DNA of 39,981 nucleotides. It comes from an uncultured Prevotellaceae bacterium. Its GTDB lineage: Bacteria > Bacteroidota > Bacteroidia > Bacteroidales > Bacteroidaceae. The notes below the pieces were generated by a model. The model saw only the letters and a list, made by a program, of their open reading frames with translations, was not told where the DNA came from and made no database searches. A program made the position numbers and the translations under genes. Shown piece by piece: positions 9,191 through 19,222 of this stretch. Position 1 is the first letter of the stretch. Each line of letters opens with the position of its first letter. The stretch covers positions 1-39,981 of the forward strand of contig CAMVJO010000006.1 of the NCBI GenBank assembly GCA_947167835.1, written 5' to 3'.

Positions 9191-11542
9191 ATGATAAACA
9201 AAATTGTCAAATGGCTTTGGATTGCTTTTGCAACGGTAATCCTGGTGATATTCCTTGGCATCATAGGTATCGAAACAGGCATCATAGGTTATATGCCGGA
9301 TTTCGATGAATTGCAAAGTCCTATCAGCCGATATGCCTCGCAGATACTCTCTGCAGACGGAAAACTGATGGGAACATGGTCGAGAAATGAGAATCGTGTA
9401 TTCGTGGGCTACGATAGCATATCTTCACACGTGATTGACGCGCTGATAGCCACAGAGGATTCGCGTTTCATGGAACATTCCGGCATTGATGCGCGTGCTG
9501 TGGGACGTGCTGTAGTGAAACGCGGAATGTTCAGGCAGAAAGAAGCCGGAGGTGGTAGTACTATTACCCAGCAATTGGCAAAACAACTCTATTCGCAAAC
9601 GGCTCATTCCACTATGGAGCGACTCATGCAGAAACCCATAGAATGGATTATCGCAGTAGAGTTGGAACGACGATACACCAAAGAGGAAATCATCACGCTC
9701 TACCTCAACTACTTCGATTTCCTGCACAATGCTGTGGGTATCAAGACGGCTGCCAACGTTTATTTCAACAAACATCCTAAAGACCTCACCCTGACAGAGG
9801 CTGCAACGCTTGTCGGGATGTGTAAGAATCCTGCATACTTCAATCCCGTAAGATTTCCTGAACGCTCTACCGAACGCCGCAACGTGGTGTTGCAGCAAAT
9901 GGTAAAGGCTGGCGTACTGACAGACAGCGAGTTTGAAACAGAAAAGAGCAAGCCTTTGGCTCTGAATTTCCATCGCCTGGATCACAAAGATGGTATCGCA
10001 CCCTATCTGCGCGAATACCTGCGTCGCATTATGATGGCAGAGAAACCCAAGCGCGACAACTATGCCACATGGCAGGATCAGGAGTTCTATCAGGATTCCC
10101 TGGCTTGGGAAAACGATCCGCTCTATGGCTGGTGTAATAAGAACAGGAAACGCAATGGCGACAACTACGACATTTATACCGATGGCCTGAAAGTCTATAC
10201 AACCATCGACTCGCGTATGCAACGCTATGCCGAAGATGCCGTACGCAAGCAGTTGCAGACCGTATTGCAACCCGCATTCATGGCACAGAAGAAGTCGCAA
10301 CCCGCATTCCCCTATACCGGCAGTCTTTCCAAAGAACAGCAACAAGGCATCATACAACGCGCCATAAGGCAAAGCGACCGTTACAGATTGATGAAATCGG
10401 AAGGTGCTACAGACGCGGAAATCAATGAAGCCTTCCGCCAGAAAGTTCCTATGACGGTATTCTCCTACAATGGCGACATAGATACCACGATGACACCGCT
10501 CGATTCCATACTCTATTACAAGTCGTTCATGCGTGCCGCGATGCTATCTATCGAACCGCAGACAGGATATGTCAAGGCATACGTCGGAGGTCCCGATTTC
10601 AAATACTTCCAATACGACATGGCAATGGTAGGTCGTCGTCAGGTAGGCTCTACCTGCAAACCCTTTGTCTATGCTATGGCTATGGAGGACGGATATACTC
10701 CCAACGATGTCATTCAAAACGTGCAACGTACTTACGGCAACTGGAGTCCACGCAATGGCAGTCATGCACGCTATGGCGAAAACGTTACCCTGAAGTGGGG
10801 ACTTTCGCAATCCAACAACTGGATTACAGCAGAGGTGATGCACAGAGCCGATCCCACAGGCGAACGCTTAGTGAAACTCCTACAGAATGGTTTCGGAGTA
10901 GCCAACCACAAACTTGATCCCTCAATCGTCCTTTGCCTTGGAGCAGGAGAAATCTCCGTCAAGGAAATGGCAAGTGCATATACAGCTTTCGTAAATAAAG
11001 GCATACGCACAGCCCCGATACTGGTAACGAAGATTGAAGACAGCGAGGGAAATATCATTACCGAGTTCAGTTCTAAGGTGAACGAAGTCATCAGCGAAAT
11101 GAGTTCCTACGAAATGCTCGAAATGTTGCAAGCCGTAGTCGATCACGGCACCGGTGGACGCCTGCGCTACAGATACAGTCTCAATGGTCCGATAGCAGGT
11201 AAGACAGGTACTACGAACCGAAACTCCGATGGATGGTTCGTTGGTCTTGTTCCGCGTCTCGTTACAGCTTGCTGGGTGGGAGGCGAAGATCGTGACATCC
11301 ACTTTGCCACAACGAGCATGGGACAGGGAGCAGCCTCGGCACTTCCCATCTGGGCTGCCTATATGAAGAAAGTATATGCCGACCCGCGCCTGAACTATTC
11401 CGAGAATGAGCCTTTCCCCTACCCCGAAGACTACACCACACCTAAAGCCTCTGCCATTAGCGAGGGTGGAGACGAAGGTGAAGGCGACTATGGCAATGAT
11501 GCCAACAGCGATAATTCTTCAAGAGCCGACCTCTTCGACTGA
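9191..11542 (+). CDS. Penicillin-binding protein 1A-type bifunctional transglycosylase/transpeptidase
   Basis: GT51 motifs ATEDSRFMEHSGID and GGSTITQQLAKQLY; transpeptidase STCKP, SQSN and KTGTT motifs. Confidence 0.95.
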   Translation: MINKIVKWLWIAFATVILVIFLGIIGIETGIIGYMPDFDELQSPISRYASQILSADGKLMGTWSRNENRVFVGYDSISSHVIDALIATEDSRFMEHSGIDARAVGRAVVKRGMFRQKEAGGGSTITQQLAKQLYSQTAHSTMERLMQKPIEWIIAVELERRYTKEEIITLYLNYFDFLHNAVGIKTAANVYFNKHPKDLTLTEAATLVGMCKNPAYFNPVRFPERSTERRNVVLQQMVKAGVLTDSEFETEKSKPLALNFHRLDHKDGIAPYLREYLRRIMMAEKPKRDNYATWQDQEFYQDSLAWENDPLYGWCNKNRKRNGDNYDIYTDGLKVYTTIDSRMQRYAEDAVRKQLQTVLQPAFMAQKKSQPAFPYTGSLSKEQQQGIIQRAIRQSDRYRLMKSEGATDAEINEAFRQKVPMTVFSYNGDIDTTMTPLDSILYYKSFMRAAMLSIEPQTGYVKAYVGGPDFKYFQYDMAMVGRRQVGSTCKPFVYAMAMEDGYTPNDVIQNVQRTYGNWSPRNGSHARYGENVTLKWGLSQSNNWITAEVMHRADPTGERLVKLLQNGFGVANHKLDPSIVLCLGAGEISVKEMASAYTAFVNKGIRTAPILVTKIEDSEGNIITEFSSKVNEVISEMSSYEMLEMLQAVVDHGTGGRLRYRYSLNGPIAGKTGTTNRNSDGWFVGLVPRLVTACWVGGEDRDIHFATTSMGQGAASALPIWAAYMKKVYADPRLNYSENEPFPYPEDYTTPKASAISEGGDEGEGDYGNDANSDNSSRADLFD

Positions 11543-11592
11543 AAAACTACTATTCCCAAGAGAATATTAACGATACCTCATAATAAAAGAAT

Positions 11593-12372
11593 ATGCCTAC
11601 ATATAAATACATAGCTATCATTCCGGCAAGATACGCTTCCACACGTTTTCCCGCAAAACCTCTCGCCTTATTGGGAGGTAAACCCATTATACAGCACGTC
11701 TTTGAACGCACCGCAACAGCATTCGACTACACCTATGTTGCTACCGACGACGAGCGCATAGAGAAAGCCGTGCTCTCCTTTGGCGGAAATGTCATAATGA
11801 CAGGCACACACCATCGTAGCGGAACAGACCGTTGCTACGAAGCCTATCAGAAGATTGTGGAAAAGCATCATATTACAGATTCGGTAGTAGTGGTGAACGT
11901 GCAAGGCGATGAACCCTTTATTGACGCCACACAGTTGCAGACAATCAAGAGTATATTCACCGAAGACCCGAATACACAGATTGCCACACTGGTAAAACCC
12001 TATCCAAAGGACGCAACATTTGAAGCCATCAGCAATCCCAACAGTCCGAAGGTAATCGTGTCGAAACAAAACGAAGCACTCTACTTCAGCCGCTCCGTCA
12101 TACCCTATCTCAGGGGAGTTGAAAAAGAGGAATGGGCTTCGCATCACACATACTTCAAACATATAGGACTTTATGCCTATCGAGCTGATATTCTGAAAGA
12201 AATAACATCGCTTTCTCCGTCATTACTCGAGACTTCCGAATCGTTAGAACAACTCCGCTGGCTGGATAACGGTTATCATATTAAAGTTGGACAGACCGAT
12301 GTTGAAACTATCGGAATCGACACGCCCGAAGACTTGGAACGCGCACAGGAATATTTTCAAAAGCTGCAATAA
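11593..12372 (+). CDS. kdsB: 3-deoxy-manno-octulosonate cytidylyltransferase (CMP-KDO synthetase)
   Basis: IIPARYASTRFPAKPLALLGGKPIIQHVFERT; VNVQGDEPFI. Confidence 0.96.
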   Translation: MPTYKYIAIIPARYASTRFPAKPLALLGGKPIIQHVFERTATAFDYTYVATDDERIEKAVLSFGGNVIMTGTHHRSGTDRCYEAYQKIVEKHHITDSVVVVNVQGDEPFIDATQLQTIKSIFTEDPNTQIATLVKPYPKDATFEAISNPNSPKVIVSKQNEALYFSRSVIPYLRGVEKEEWASHHTYFKHIGLYAYRADILKEITSLSPSLLETSESLEQLRWLDNGYHIKVGQTDVETIGIDTPEDLERAQEYFQKLQ

Positions 12373-12384
12373 AATCAGAAAATA

Positions 12385-13503
12385 ATGAAGAATAAAACCA
12401 CATACATATTCATCCTGCTCTTTACCCTCACGAGCATTAGCCTCAATGCACAGAAACTCACAGTAGGCACCTACATTCTCAAAGACGGAGGCGTATATAC
12501 CGGCGAACTCTCCTCAGGAAAACCTCATGGAAAAGGCAAAGCCACATGGTCAAACGGAAACTCCTATGAGGGCGAGTTTGTAAAAGGACATCGCGAAGGT
12601 AACGGAACGATGATTTATGCCAATGGCGAGAAATACGAAGGTCAGTGGTTTCAGGATATGCAACATGGGCGCGGTACTTATCACGCTCTCAACAACAATC
12701 GTTACGAAGGCCTCTGGTATAAAGGAGAGAAAGAAGGAATGGGCATTATGTATTACTACAACGGCGACCGTTACGAGGGTAATTGGAAGAAAAACAAACG
12801 AACCGGCAAGGGTTCTTACTTTTTCAACAAGAGTGGTGCCTTTTACAAAGGGAACTGGAATAACGACATGAAGGAAGGACATGGTATCTTCGACTGGGGA
12901 GACGGTTCCAAATACGAAGGCCAATGGCACGAGAACGTTCGTAGCGGTAAAGGCACTTATACCTACTCCGATGGCGATGTGTATATAGGTTTCTGGAAGA
13001 ACGACATACAAGACGGCAAGGGAACATATCGTTTCAGGAATGGCGACGTATATGAAGGTGACTACTTGATAGGCGAGCGCACAGGCAACGGCATCTTCAC
13101 CTTTGCCAATGGCGATAAATACACAGGACGCTTCTTTAAGGGCGAACAAAGTGGCGAAGGTACTTTCATCTGGAAGAATGGCGCCTCGTATAAAGGCACT
13201 TGGAAGGAAAACAAACGCGAAGGTCAAGGTACCTATAAATGGAAAAATGGCGATACCTACACCGGCAGTTGGAAAGACAATCTGATGTCAGGACAGGGCG
13301 CTATGTATTATGCAGACGGAAGCAAATTCAAAGGACAATTTGAAGAAGGCAAGAAGAACGGCAACGGAATAGAGATCACTTCTGACGGTACACGCTATGA
13401 AGGTACTTGGAGCAACGATATGAAAAACGGTAAATTCGTTGTTTACGACCGTAACGGAAACGTTCAGAAAAAGTGCGAGTTCGTAAATAACAAAGAGAAA
13501 TAG
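12385..13503 (+). CDS. Secreted MORN-repeat protein
   Basis: Signal peptide, then many consecutive MORN repeats of about 23 aa (YEGxWxxGKxxGxGTYxxxNGDxY). Confidence 0.95.
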   Translation: MKNKTTYIFILLFTLTSISLNAQKLTVGTYILKDGGVYTGELSSGKPHGKGKATWSNGNSYEGEFVKGHREGNGTMIYANGEKYEGQWFQDMQHGRGTYHALNNNRYEGLWYKGEKEGMGIMYYYNGDRYEGNWKKNKRTGKGSYFFNKSGAFYKGNWNNDMKEGHGIFDWGDGSKYEGQWHENVRSGKGTYTYSDGDVYIGFWKNDIQDGKGTYRFRNGDVYEGDYLIGERTGNGIFTFANGDKYTGRFFKGEQSGEGTFIWKNGASYKGTWKENKREGQGTYKWKNGDTYTGSWKDNLMSGQGAMYYADGSKFKGQFEEGKKNGNGIEITSDGTRYEGTWSNDMKNGKFVVYDRNGNVQKKCEFVNNKEK

Positions 13504-13578
13504 ATTCACGATAGGAACATTCGACCTACATCTGTTTTCGATACGATAAAAGACTTTTAATCTAAAACAATATACACC

Positions 13579-15603
13579 ATGAAAAACACCGCTAAAACTC
13601 AACTCACCATTCTGAAAAATGACGAATGGTTGCGTCCTTTTGCTCCGGCTATTGAAGGACGACACCAACGAGTAGCAGACAAGATTCAGCAACTCACACG
13701 TGGCAAGAAGACGTTAGCAGACTTTGCCGACGGCCACCTCTACTTTGGCCTGCACAAGATGTCCCGCGAATGGGTTTTACGCGAATGGGCTCCCAATGCT
13801 ACGGACATTTACCTGATCGGTACGTTCAATGACTGGAAGGAAACCGAAGAATATCGCTTCAAGCGCGTTCCAGGTACGGGTAATTGGGAAATTCGCCTGC
13901 CGCTGAGCAAGCTTCATCATCAGGATCTGTACAAGATGAGCGTACATTGGAACGGCGGACAGGGAGAACGCATTCCCGCATGGTGTCGCCGTGTGGTACA
14001 GGACGATGTCACCAAGATATTCTCGGCACAGGTATGGGCTCCTGCCAAACCTTACGAAATGAAGAAGAAAAACTTCCGTCCTTCCAAAAATCCTTTGCTC
14101 ATATATGAGGCACACGTAGGTATGGGACAGGACAAAGAAGCCGTAGGTACTTATAATGAATTCCGCGAAAACGTTCTCCCGCGTGTTGTTGCCGATGGCT
14201 ACAACTGTTTGCAGCTTATGGCCATTCAAGAGCATCCTTATTACGGAAGTTTCGGCTATCATGTCAGCAATTTCTTTGCACCCAGCAGTCGTTTCGGTAC
14301 GCCTGACGAATTAAAGCAGCTTATAGACGAAGCACACGCCGAAGGACTGGCCGTTATCATGGACCTCGTACATAGTCATGCTGTAAAGAACGAACTTGAA
14401 GGCTTAGGAAACCTTTGTGGCGACCCTTGTCAGTATTTCTGTTCGGGCGACCGTCGTGAACATCCGGCTTGGGACAGCCTTTGCTTCGACTATGGCAAAA
14501 ATGAAGTGATACACTTCCTGCTTTCCAACTGCAAATACTGGCTTCAGGAGTTCGGCTTTGATGGTTTCCGCTTCGATGGCGTAACATCCATGATGTATTA
14601 CAGCCACGGATTGGGACAAGTCTTCGGAGGCTATGGCGACTACTACAACGGTTCGCAGGATGACGATGCTATTTGCTATCTCACCTTGGCTAACACCTTG
14701 ATACACGAAGTAAAGCCCGAAGCCATCACCATTGCCGAGGAGGTGAGCGGAATGCCTGGCTTGGCACTTCCTTATAAAGACGGCGGAATAGGTTTTGACT
14801 ACCGTCTGGCCATGAATATCCCCGACTACTGGATTAAGACTATCAAGGAACAGCCCGACGAATACTGGAAACCCAGCAGCATCTTCTGGGAACTCACCAA
14901 CCGTCGCGAAGGAGAGAAGAATATCAGCTATTGCGAGAGCCACGACCAGGCACTTGTTGGCGATAAGACCATCATCTTCCGCCTGATAGACGCCGATATG
15001 TATTGGCACTTCAAGAAAGGAGACGAAAACGAAATGGCACGTCGCGGTATAGCCTTGCATAAGATGATTCGCCTTGTCACAGCCTCCACTATGAACGGTG
15101 GCTATCTGAACTTTATGGGTAATGAATTCGGTCATCCCGAATGGATAGACTTCCCACGCGAAGGAAATGGATGGAGCCACAAATATGCACGACGCCAATG
15201 GAATCTTATGGACAACAAAGAGCTGTGCTATCACTATCTTGGCGACTTCGACCGCGATATGCTTTCCGTAATCAAGAGCGAACGTATGTTCCAAAAGAAG
15301 AAAGTGGTAGAAATCTGGCATAACGACGACGATCAGATTCTGGCCTTCACACGAGGCCACCTGCTCTTCGTCTTCAACTTCAGTCCTACTCGCAGTTATA
15401 CCGACTACGGCTTTATGCTTCCTCACGGCACCTACCACGTTGTGCTCAATACGGATGCCAAAGCATACGGCGGCTTCGGATTTGCCGACGACTCCGTTCC
15501 CCATTTCACCAACTACGACCCACTGCTTGAGCGCGACGGCAAAGGTTGGCTCAAACTATACCTACCCGCTCGTTCCGCAGTCGTTTTGAGAAAAGAGGAA
15601 TAG
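13579..15603 (+). CDS. glgB: 1,4-alpha-glucan branching enzyme (GH13)
   Basis: Early-set domain (LREWAPNATDIYLIGTFNDW), GFDGFRFDGVTSMMY, AEEVSGMPG; branching-enzyme architecture. Confidence 0.92.
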   Translation: MKNTAKTQLTILKNDEWLRPFAPAIEGRHQRVADKIQQLTRGKKTLADFADGHLYFGLHKMSREWVLREWAPNATDIYLIGTFNDWKETEEYRFKRVPGTGNWEIRLPLSKLHHQDLYKMSVHWNGGQGERIPAWCRRVVQDDVTKIFSAQVWAPAKPYEMKKKNFRPSKNPLLIYEAHVGMGQDKEAVGTYNEFRENVLPRVVADGYNCLQLMAIQEHPYYGSFGYHVSNFFAPSSRFGTPDELKQLIDEAHAEGLAVIMDLVHSHAVKNELEGLGNLCGDPCQYFCSGDRREHPAWDSLCFDYGKNEVIHFLLSNCKYWLQEFGFDGFRFDGVTSMMYYSHGLGQVFGGYGDYYNGSQDDDAICYLTLANTLIHEVKPEAITIAEEVSGMPGLALPYKDGGIGFDYRLAMNIPDYWIKTIKEQPDEYWKPSSIFWELTNRREGEKNISYCESHDQALVGDKTIIFRLIDADMYWHFKKGDENEMARRGIALHKMIRLVTASTMNGGYLNFMGNEFGHPEWIDFPREGNGWSHKYARRQWNLMDNKELCYHYLGDFDRDMLSVIKSERMFQKKKVVEIWHNDDDQILAFTRGHLLFVFNFSPTRSYTDYGFMLPHGTYHVVLNTDAKAYGGFGFADDSVPHFTNYDPLLERDGKGWLKLYLPARSAVVLRKEE

Positions 15604-15699
15604 TCTTTCTTTTTGGGAAAACGAATTGACAACCATTTGTCAAGGATAACCACCACTTCTTATTATAATATATACACTCCTTATTAATATATATAGAAG

Positions 15700-16308
15700 A
15701 TGTTCTCAGGAATCGTAGAATCAATGGCCGAAGTTATTGGCATAGAGCACGAATTGGACAACGTACACTTCACACTCACCTGTCCTTTCGTTAGCGAACT
15801 GCATATAGACCAAAGTGTTGCGCATAATGGCGTGTGTCTTACCGTGACTTCTTGCGATGGCGCGAAATATACCACCACCGCCATGCGCGAAACACTGGAG
15901 CGTACCAATCTTGGGCAACTTAAAGTGGGCGATAAGGTAAATGTAGAGCGCTCTATGCTTATGAACGGACGCTTGGACGGACATATCGTGCAAGGCCATG
16001 TAGATACCACCGCTGTATGCACAGACAAACAGGATGCCAACGGCAGTTATACCTACACGTTCCGTTATCAAGCCGACAAAGAATTAGTAAGGCGCGGTTA
16101 TTTCACCGTTGATAAGGGCAGCGTTACCGTTAATGGCGTCAGCCTTACCGTTTGCAACCCCACAGAAGACACTTTTCAGGTAAACATCATCCCCTACACC
16201 TACGAGAATACCAACTTCAAGGCGATAGTTCCCGGGAGCGTAGTCAATCTGGAGTTCGACATCCTCGGAAAATACATAGCACGCCTGCAAAGCCTCACTA
16301 CTGAATGA
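15700..16308 (+). CDS. ribE: Riboflavin synthase alpha subunit (duplicated lumazine-binding domain)
   Basis: MFSGIVESMAEV; VAHNGVCLTVT and TVNGVSLTVC duplicated motifs. Confidence 0.95.
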   Translation: MFSGIVESMAEVIGIEHELDNVHFTLTCPFVSELHIDQSVAHNGVCLTVTSCDGAKYTTTAMRETLERTNLGQLKVGDKVNVERSMLMNGRLDGHIVQGHVDTTAVCTDKQDANGSYTYTFRYQADKELVRRGYFTVDKGSVTVNGVSLTVCNPTEDTFQVNIIPYTYENTNFKAIVPGSVVNLEFDILGKYIARLQSLTTE

Positions 16309-16949
16309 CACTCAAAGAGAGATACGAAAACGTCATAGCCATACTGCAAGAGAAATATGGCTATATGGACACCGAACTGAACTATGACAATCCTTTCCAG
16401 TTGCTCATAGCCACAGTTCTCTCGGCACAATGCACCGACAAGCGCGTCAATGCCGTTACTCCCGAACTCTTCCGCGCCTTCCCTACCCCACAACGCATGG
16501 GTGAAGCACCCGTAGAAGAAATCTTTGAGTATATCAAATCTGTCAGTTATCCCAACAGCAAAGCAGGCTACCTGCAAGGTATTGGGAAGATGCTCTCCCA
16601 ACAATTCGGAGGACAAGTGCCCAGCACCCTCGAAGAACTCACAAAACTCCCTGGCGTAGGGCGCAAGACTGCCAACGTAGTACAAGCCTTCGCCTTTGGG
16701 AAAGAGACACTTGCCGTCGATACCCACGTATTCAGGGTAAGCCATCGTCTCGGCCTTGTTCCTGAACGATGCACCACGCCCCTAAGCGTAGAGAAATACC
16801 TTGTGGCTCATCTTCCTAAAGAACGCATCGCACTCTCCCATAGTTGGATACTCCTCCAGGGGCGCTATGTCTGCAAGTCGCAGAAGCCCCAATGCCAAAA
16901 GTGCGAACTCACGGCATATTGCAAGGCATATTCCAAGCAGAAGTTCTGA
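16305..16949 (+). CDS. nth: Endonuclease III (HhH-GPD, 4Fe-4S)
   Basis: LSAQCTDKRVN; LPGVGRKTANVV; VDTHVFRVSHRLG; C-terminal Cys cluster; ATGA overlap with ribE. Confidence 0.96.
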   Translation: MTLKERYENVIAILQEKYGYMDTELNYDNPFQLLIATVLSAQCTDKRVNAVTPELFRAFPTPQRMGEAPVEEIFEYIKSVSYPNSKAGYLQGIGKMLSQQFGGQVPSTLEELTKLPGVGRKTANVVQAFAFGKETLAVDTHVFRVSHRLGLVPERCTTPLSVEKYLVAHLPKERIALSHSWILLQGRYVCKSQKPQCQKCELTAYCKAYSKQKF

Positions 16950-17210
16950 CTTTTTCTTCCATCCCTTGCTGTTCGCACTACAAACATATCGGGATTGCAA
17001 AAAGGATATAGGCTATACTCTTCTTAACTTATAGTCTCAACGCGAAGAGAATCTATAATAATACACCAAAACAAGCTTTATTTTTGTCTATCCTGCCAAT
17101 AAAACAAATAAAAGCATAAAATATAAACAAAATAGACAAAAAATAAGAGAAAAAACACCATATAATCAAATAATTAAGTATATTTGCAAAAAATATAAAT
17201 AATCAACTCT

Positions 17211-17274
17211 TTAGGGTTGTTCTAAAAAAGGTGTTTTCCAAATTATTATAAACAAATTTTTAGAACATCCCTAA
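17211..17274. repeat. 18-bp inverted repeat (1 mismatch), TIR/MITE-like
   Basis: TTAGGGTTGTTCTAAAAA (17211-17228) vs reverse complement of 17257-17274, TTAGGGATGTTCTAAAAA. Confidence 0.7.
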
Positions 17275-17435
17275 TGAGTTTGATTAGAGATAGTTTGATC
17301 CCTAATGTGCAACATTAATTTATGAACCGAACACGGATTGCACGGATATAGAATTCTTGATTTTTTATTCTTGTCAAGAATTGATAGAATTTGAGAACTC
17401 TTATTTCGCTTCGTGCATTTACCATGATTTACAGA

Positions 17436-17484
17436 AACGCCATGAAATGGCAAAGAGATAATAGCCTGGGACACCGCCTTAGGT
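17436..17484 (-). repeat. Hairpin-containing interspersed repeat, copy A (minus orientation)
   Basis: Reverse complement ACCTAAGGCGGTGTCCCAGGCTATTATCTCTTTGCCATTTCATGGCGT is similar to copy B at 17860-17908. Confidence 0.65.
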
Positions 17485-17725
17485 ATGGATTATTCCACCC
17501 AATATGCGCCCGGAAACGGGCAAAAGGCGTAATTCCTCGTACGAATTATAATTAATAATTAGAGGTCAAGAATTTGAGAATTTATAGAATTATGAATTGA
17601 TGAGAATATGTAGAATGGTTGTCCTACGGACAGCAGTGGCGCGAAGCAATAATTCTCTTCTCAATAATTCATAGTAAGTATAATTCTTAAATTCGCTAGA
17701 AATAGATCTTTGTAAAGAAGGGGCG

Positions 17726-17775
17726 TAACTCTTTTGCACCTTCGGAGCGGCATAAATGTATGATGTAATAATAAC
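17726..17775 (+). repeat. 50-bp direct repeat, copy 1
   Basis: taactcttttgcaccttcggagcggcataaatgtatgatgtaataataac, identical to 17810-17859. Confidence 0.97.
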
Positions 17776-17809
17776 TGAAAGGACAAAAGAATTATGGTGC
17801 TCTCCCATT

Positions 17810-17859
17810 TAACTCTTTTGCACCTTCGGAGCGGCATAAATGTATGATGTAATAATAAC
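17810..17859 (+). repeat. 50-bp direct repeat, copy 2
   Basis: Identical to 17726-17775, offset 84 bp. Confidence 0.97.
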
Positions 17860-17908
17860 CACAGGGCGTTGCCCTGGGCTATTCTCTTCTGCCCTTTCAG
17901 GGCGTAAA
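17860..17908 (+). repeat. Hairpin-containing interspersed repeat, copy B (plus orientation)
   Basis: CACAGGGCGTTGCCCTGGGCTATTCTCTTCTGCCCTTTCAGGGCGT; two hairpins CAGGGC-GTT-GCCCTG and GCCCT-TTC-AGGGC. Confidence 0.7.
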
Positions 17909-18048
17909 TATTCTGACAATAATTCTCACGCTCAAACTTGTTATCATCGCGTGGAGACTATAAATAAAACCCAATATAATACAGCAACAGCAGCTATACA
18001 CTCCTTATAAAGCATATAGCTGCTGTTTGCATTATTCATTTATCGGAT

Positions 18049-18204
18049 TTAATAATCCTCTTCTTCTTCGTCCCACATGCGGCGGCGAGTGAGGACTACA
18101 TTATCATCTGCACCTGTACTATGCTCTCCCAGGGAAAGTGCAAAGATTTGTGATGGCTGCAAGAAGATTACGTTTGCAGTTGGTGTTTGATATATCTTTT
18201 TCAT
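18049..18204 (-). CDS. Small protein (51 aa), uncharacterised, Bacteroidales-type
   Basis: MKKIYQTPTANVIFLQPSQIFALSLGEHSTGADDNVVLTRRRMWDEEEEDY preceded by strong AAGGAGGAATCA ribosome-binding site. Confidence 0.6.
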   Translation of the reverse strand: MKKIYQTPTANVIFLQPSQIFALSLGEHSTGADDNVVLTRRRMWDEEEEDY

Positions 18205-18217
18205 TATTGATTCCTCC

Positions 18218-19215
18218 TTATTTTTTATTGATGAATACTTTCTTGCCATTCACTATGTAGAGGCCCTTGGCAGGATTCTCCACGCGGCGACCATTCATGT
18301 CGTAAACCACCTTTCCGGGATTCTGTGCAGCTTCAATAGCTTTTACTGCTGTCAGATCTCCGAAGTGGAAAGTTCTTGTTCCACCCGTAGAGGCTGCGAG
18401 ATATGATTTGAAGCCTGGAATAGTAGAAGCACCGTCTCCATAGAAAGCAACTCCAGAAGAACCTGTTGCCAAGATGTAACTTCCTGATGGACGTGCAATA
18501 GCAGCTATAGTTCCTGTCAATTCACTCTCGGCCGTTCCGCCTGTAGTGATTGCAAAGCTGTATGTTCCAGCATCACCGGCAAGGATAACACCTGTTTCTG
18601 CAGGAATGATACCACCTTCTATCGCATCCAAGTGGAGATAAGTTTCGTGGTCAGTAGCAACGTAAGCAGTCACACCTTCTGGAATGGTAAGTGCTACAGG
18701 AGAATAGAGTGTTGCAAACTTAGCAGCGGAGATAGTAACGGGGAGTGAAGTTACTTCTTCGATAGTCCATTCTCCTTGACCCTCAGCCAACTTAGATTCT
18801 GAAACTGTTATATACCGATTGCTATATGCGTTACTTTCGGTACCAGGATTTGAATGAACTAAGTATTTACATATTGTCGATGATTCAGAGAAGTCAAATG
18901 AATTGAATATGCCAGGTTCTATTGCTTTACAATAACCATAATTGAATCCATAACCATCAGCGTATGCCATCAAATAATTGTTTTCATCCAAATAGAAGAT
19001 GGTGCTTGCGTCATCAGCCGTTGTCGTTGCCGTGCGAATATTTTCAGCAGCAACATTACACATATAGTCGTCACCAATATGGAAGCGGTAGAATTTTCCG
19101 GTTGCAGGTTGGTTGATAACTATCGTAGGTTCAACACAATCTCCTAAAGTTTCCCAACTCGTGACAGCATCTCCAAAATCCTTCATATTTGCATAGGATG
19201 TTTCGCCAAGCGAGT
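18218..19215 (-). pseudogene. C-terminal remnant of a secreted/surface protein gene, 5' part displaced by the prophage
   Basis: Ends VYDMNGRRVENPAKGLYIVNGKKVFINKK (typical Prevotella/Bacteroides secreted-protein C-terminus); lacks signal peptide; N-terminal ~65 aa of ORF 18218..19417 read through phage end repeats. Right boundary approximate. Confidence 0.65.
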
Positions 19216-19222
19216 ATAATCG

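Noticed and set aside
9425-10372. 315-aa - strand ORF opposite the PBP1A gene
   Set aside because: Shadow ORF; the + strand gene carries all conserved catalytic motifs.
12550-13227. 225-aa - strand ORF opposite the MORN gene
   Set aside because: Periodic antisense translation of MORN repeats.
14404-15504. 366-aa - strand ORF opposite glgB
   Set aside because: Shadow ORF of a conserved coding sequence.
17271-17808. Short ORFs 17271..17474 and 17590..17808 on - strand
   Set aside because: They lie in repeat-derived AT-rich DNA, and the peptides are translations of the interspersed repeats.
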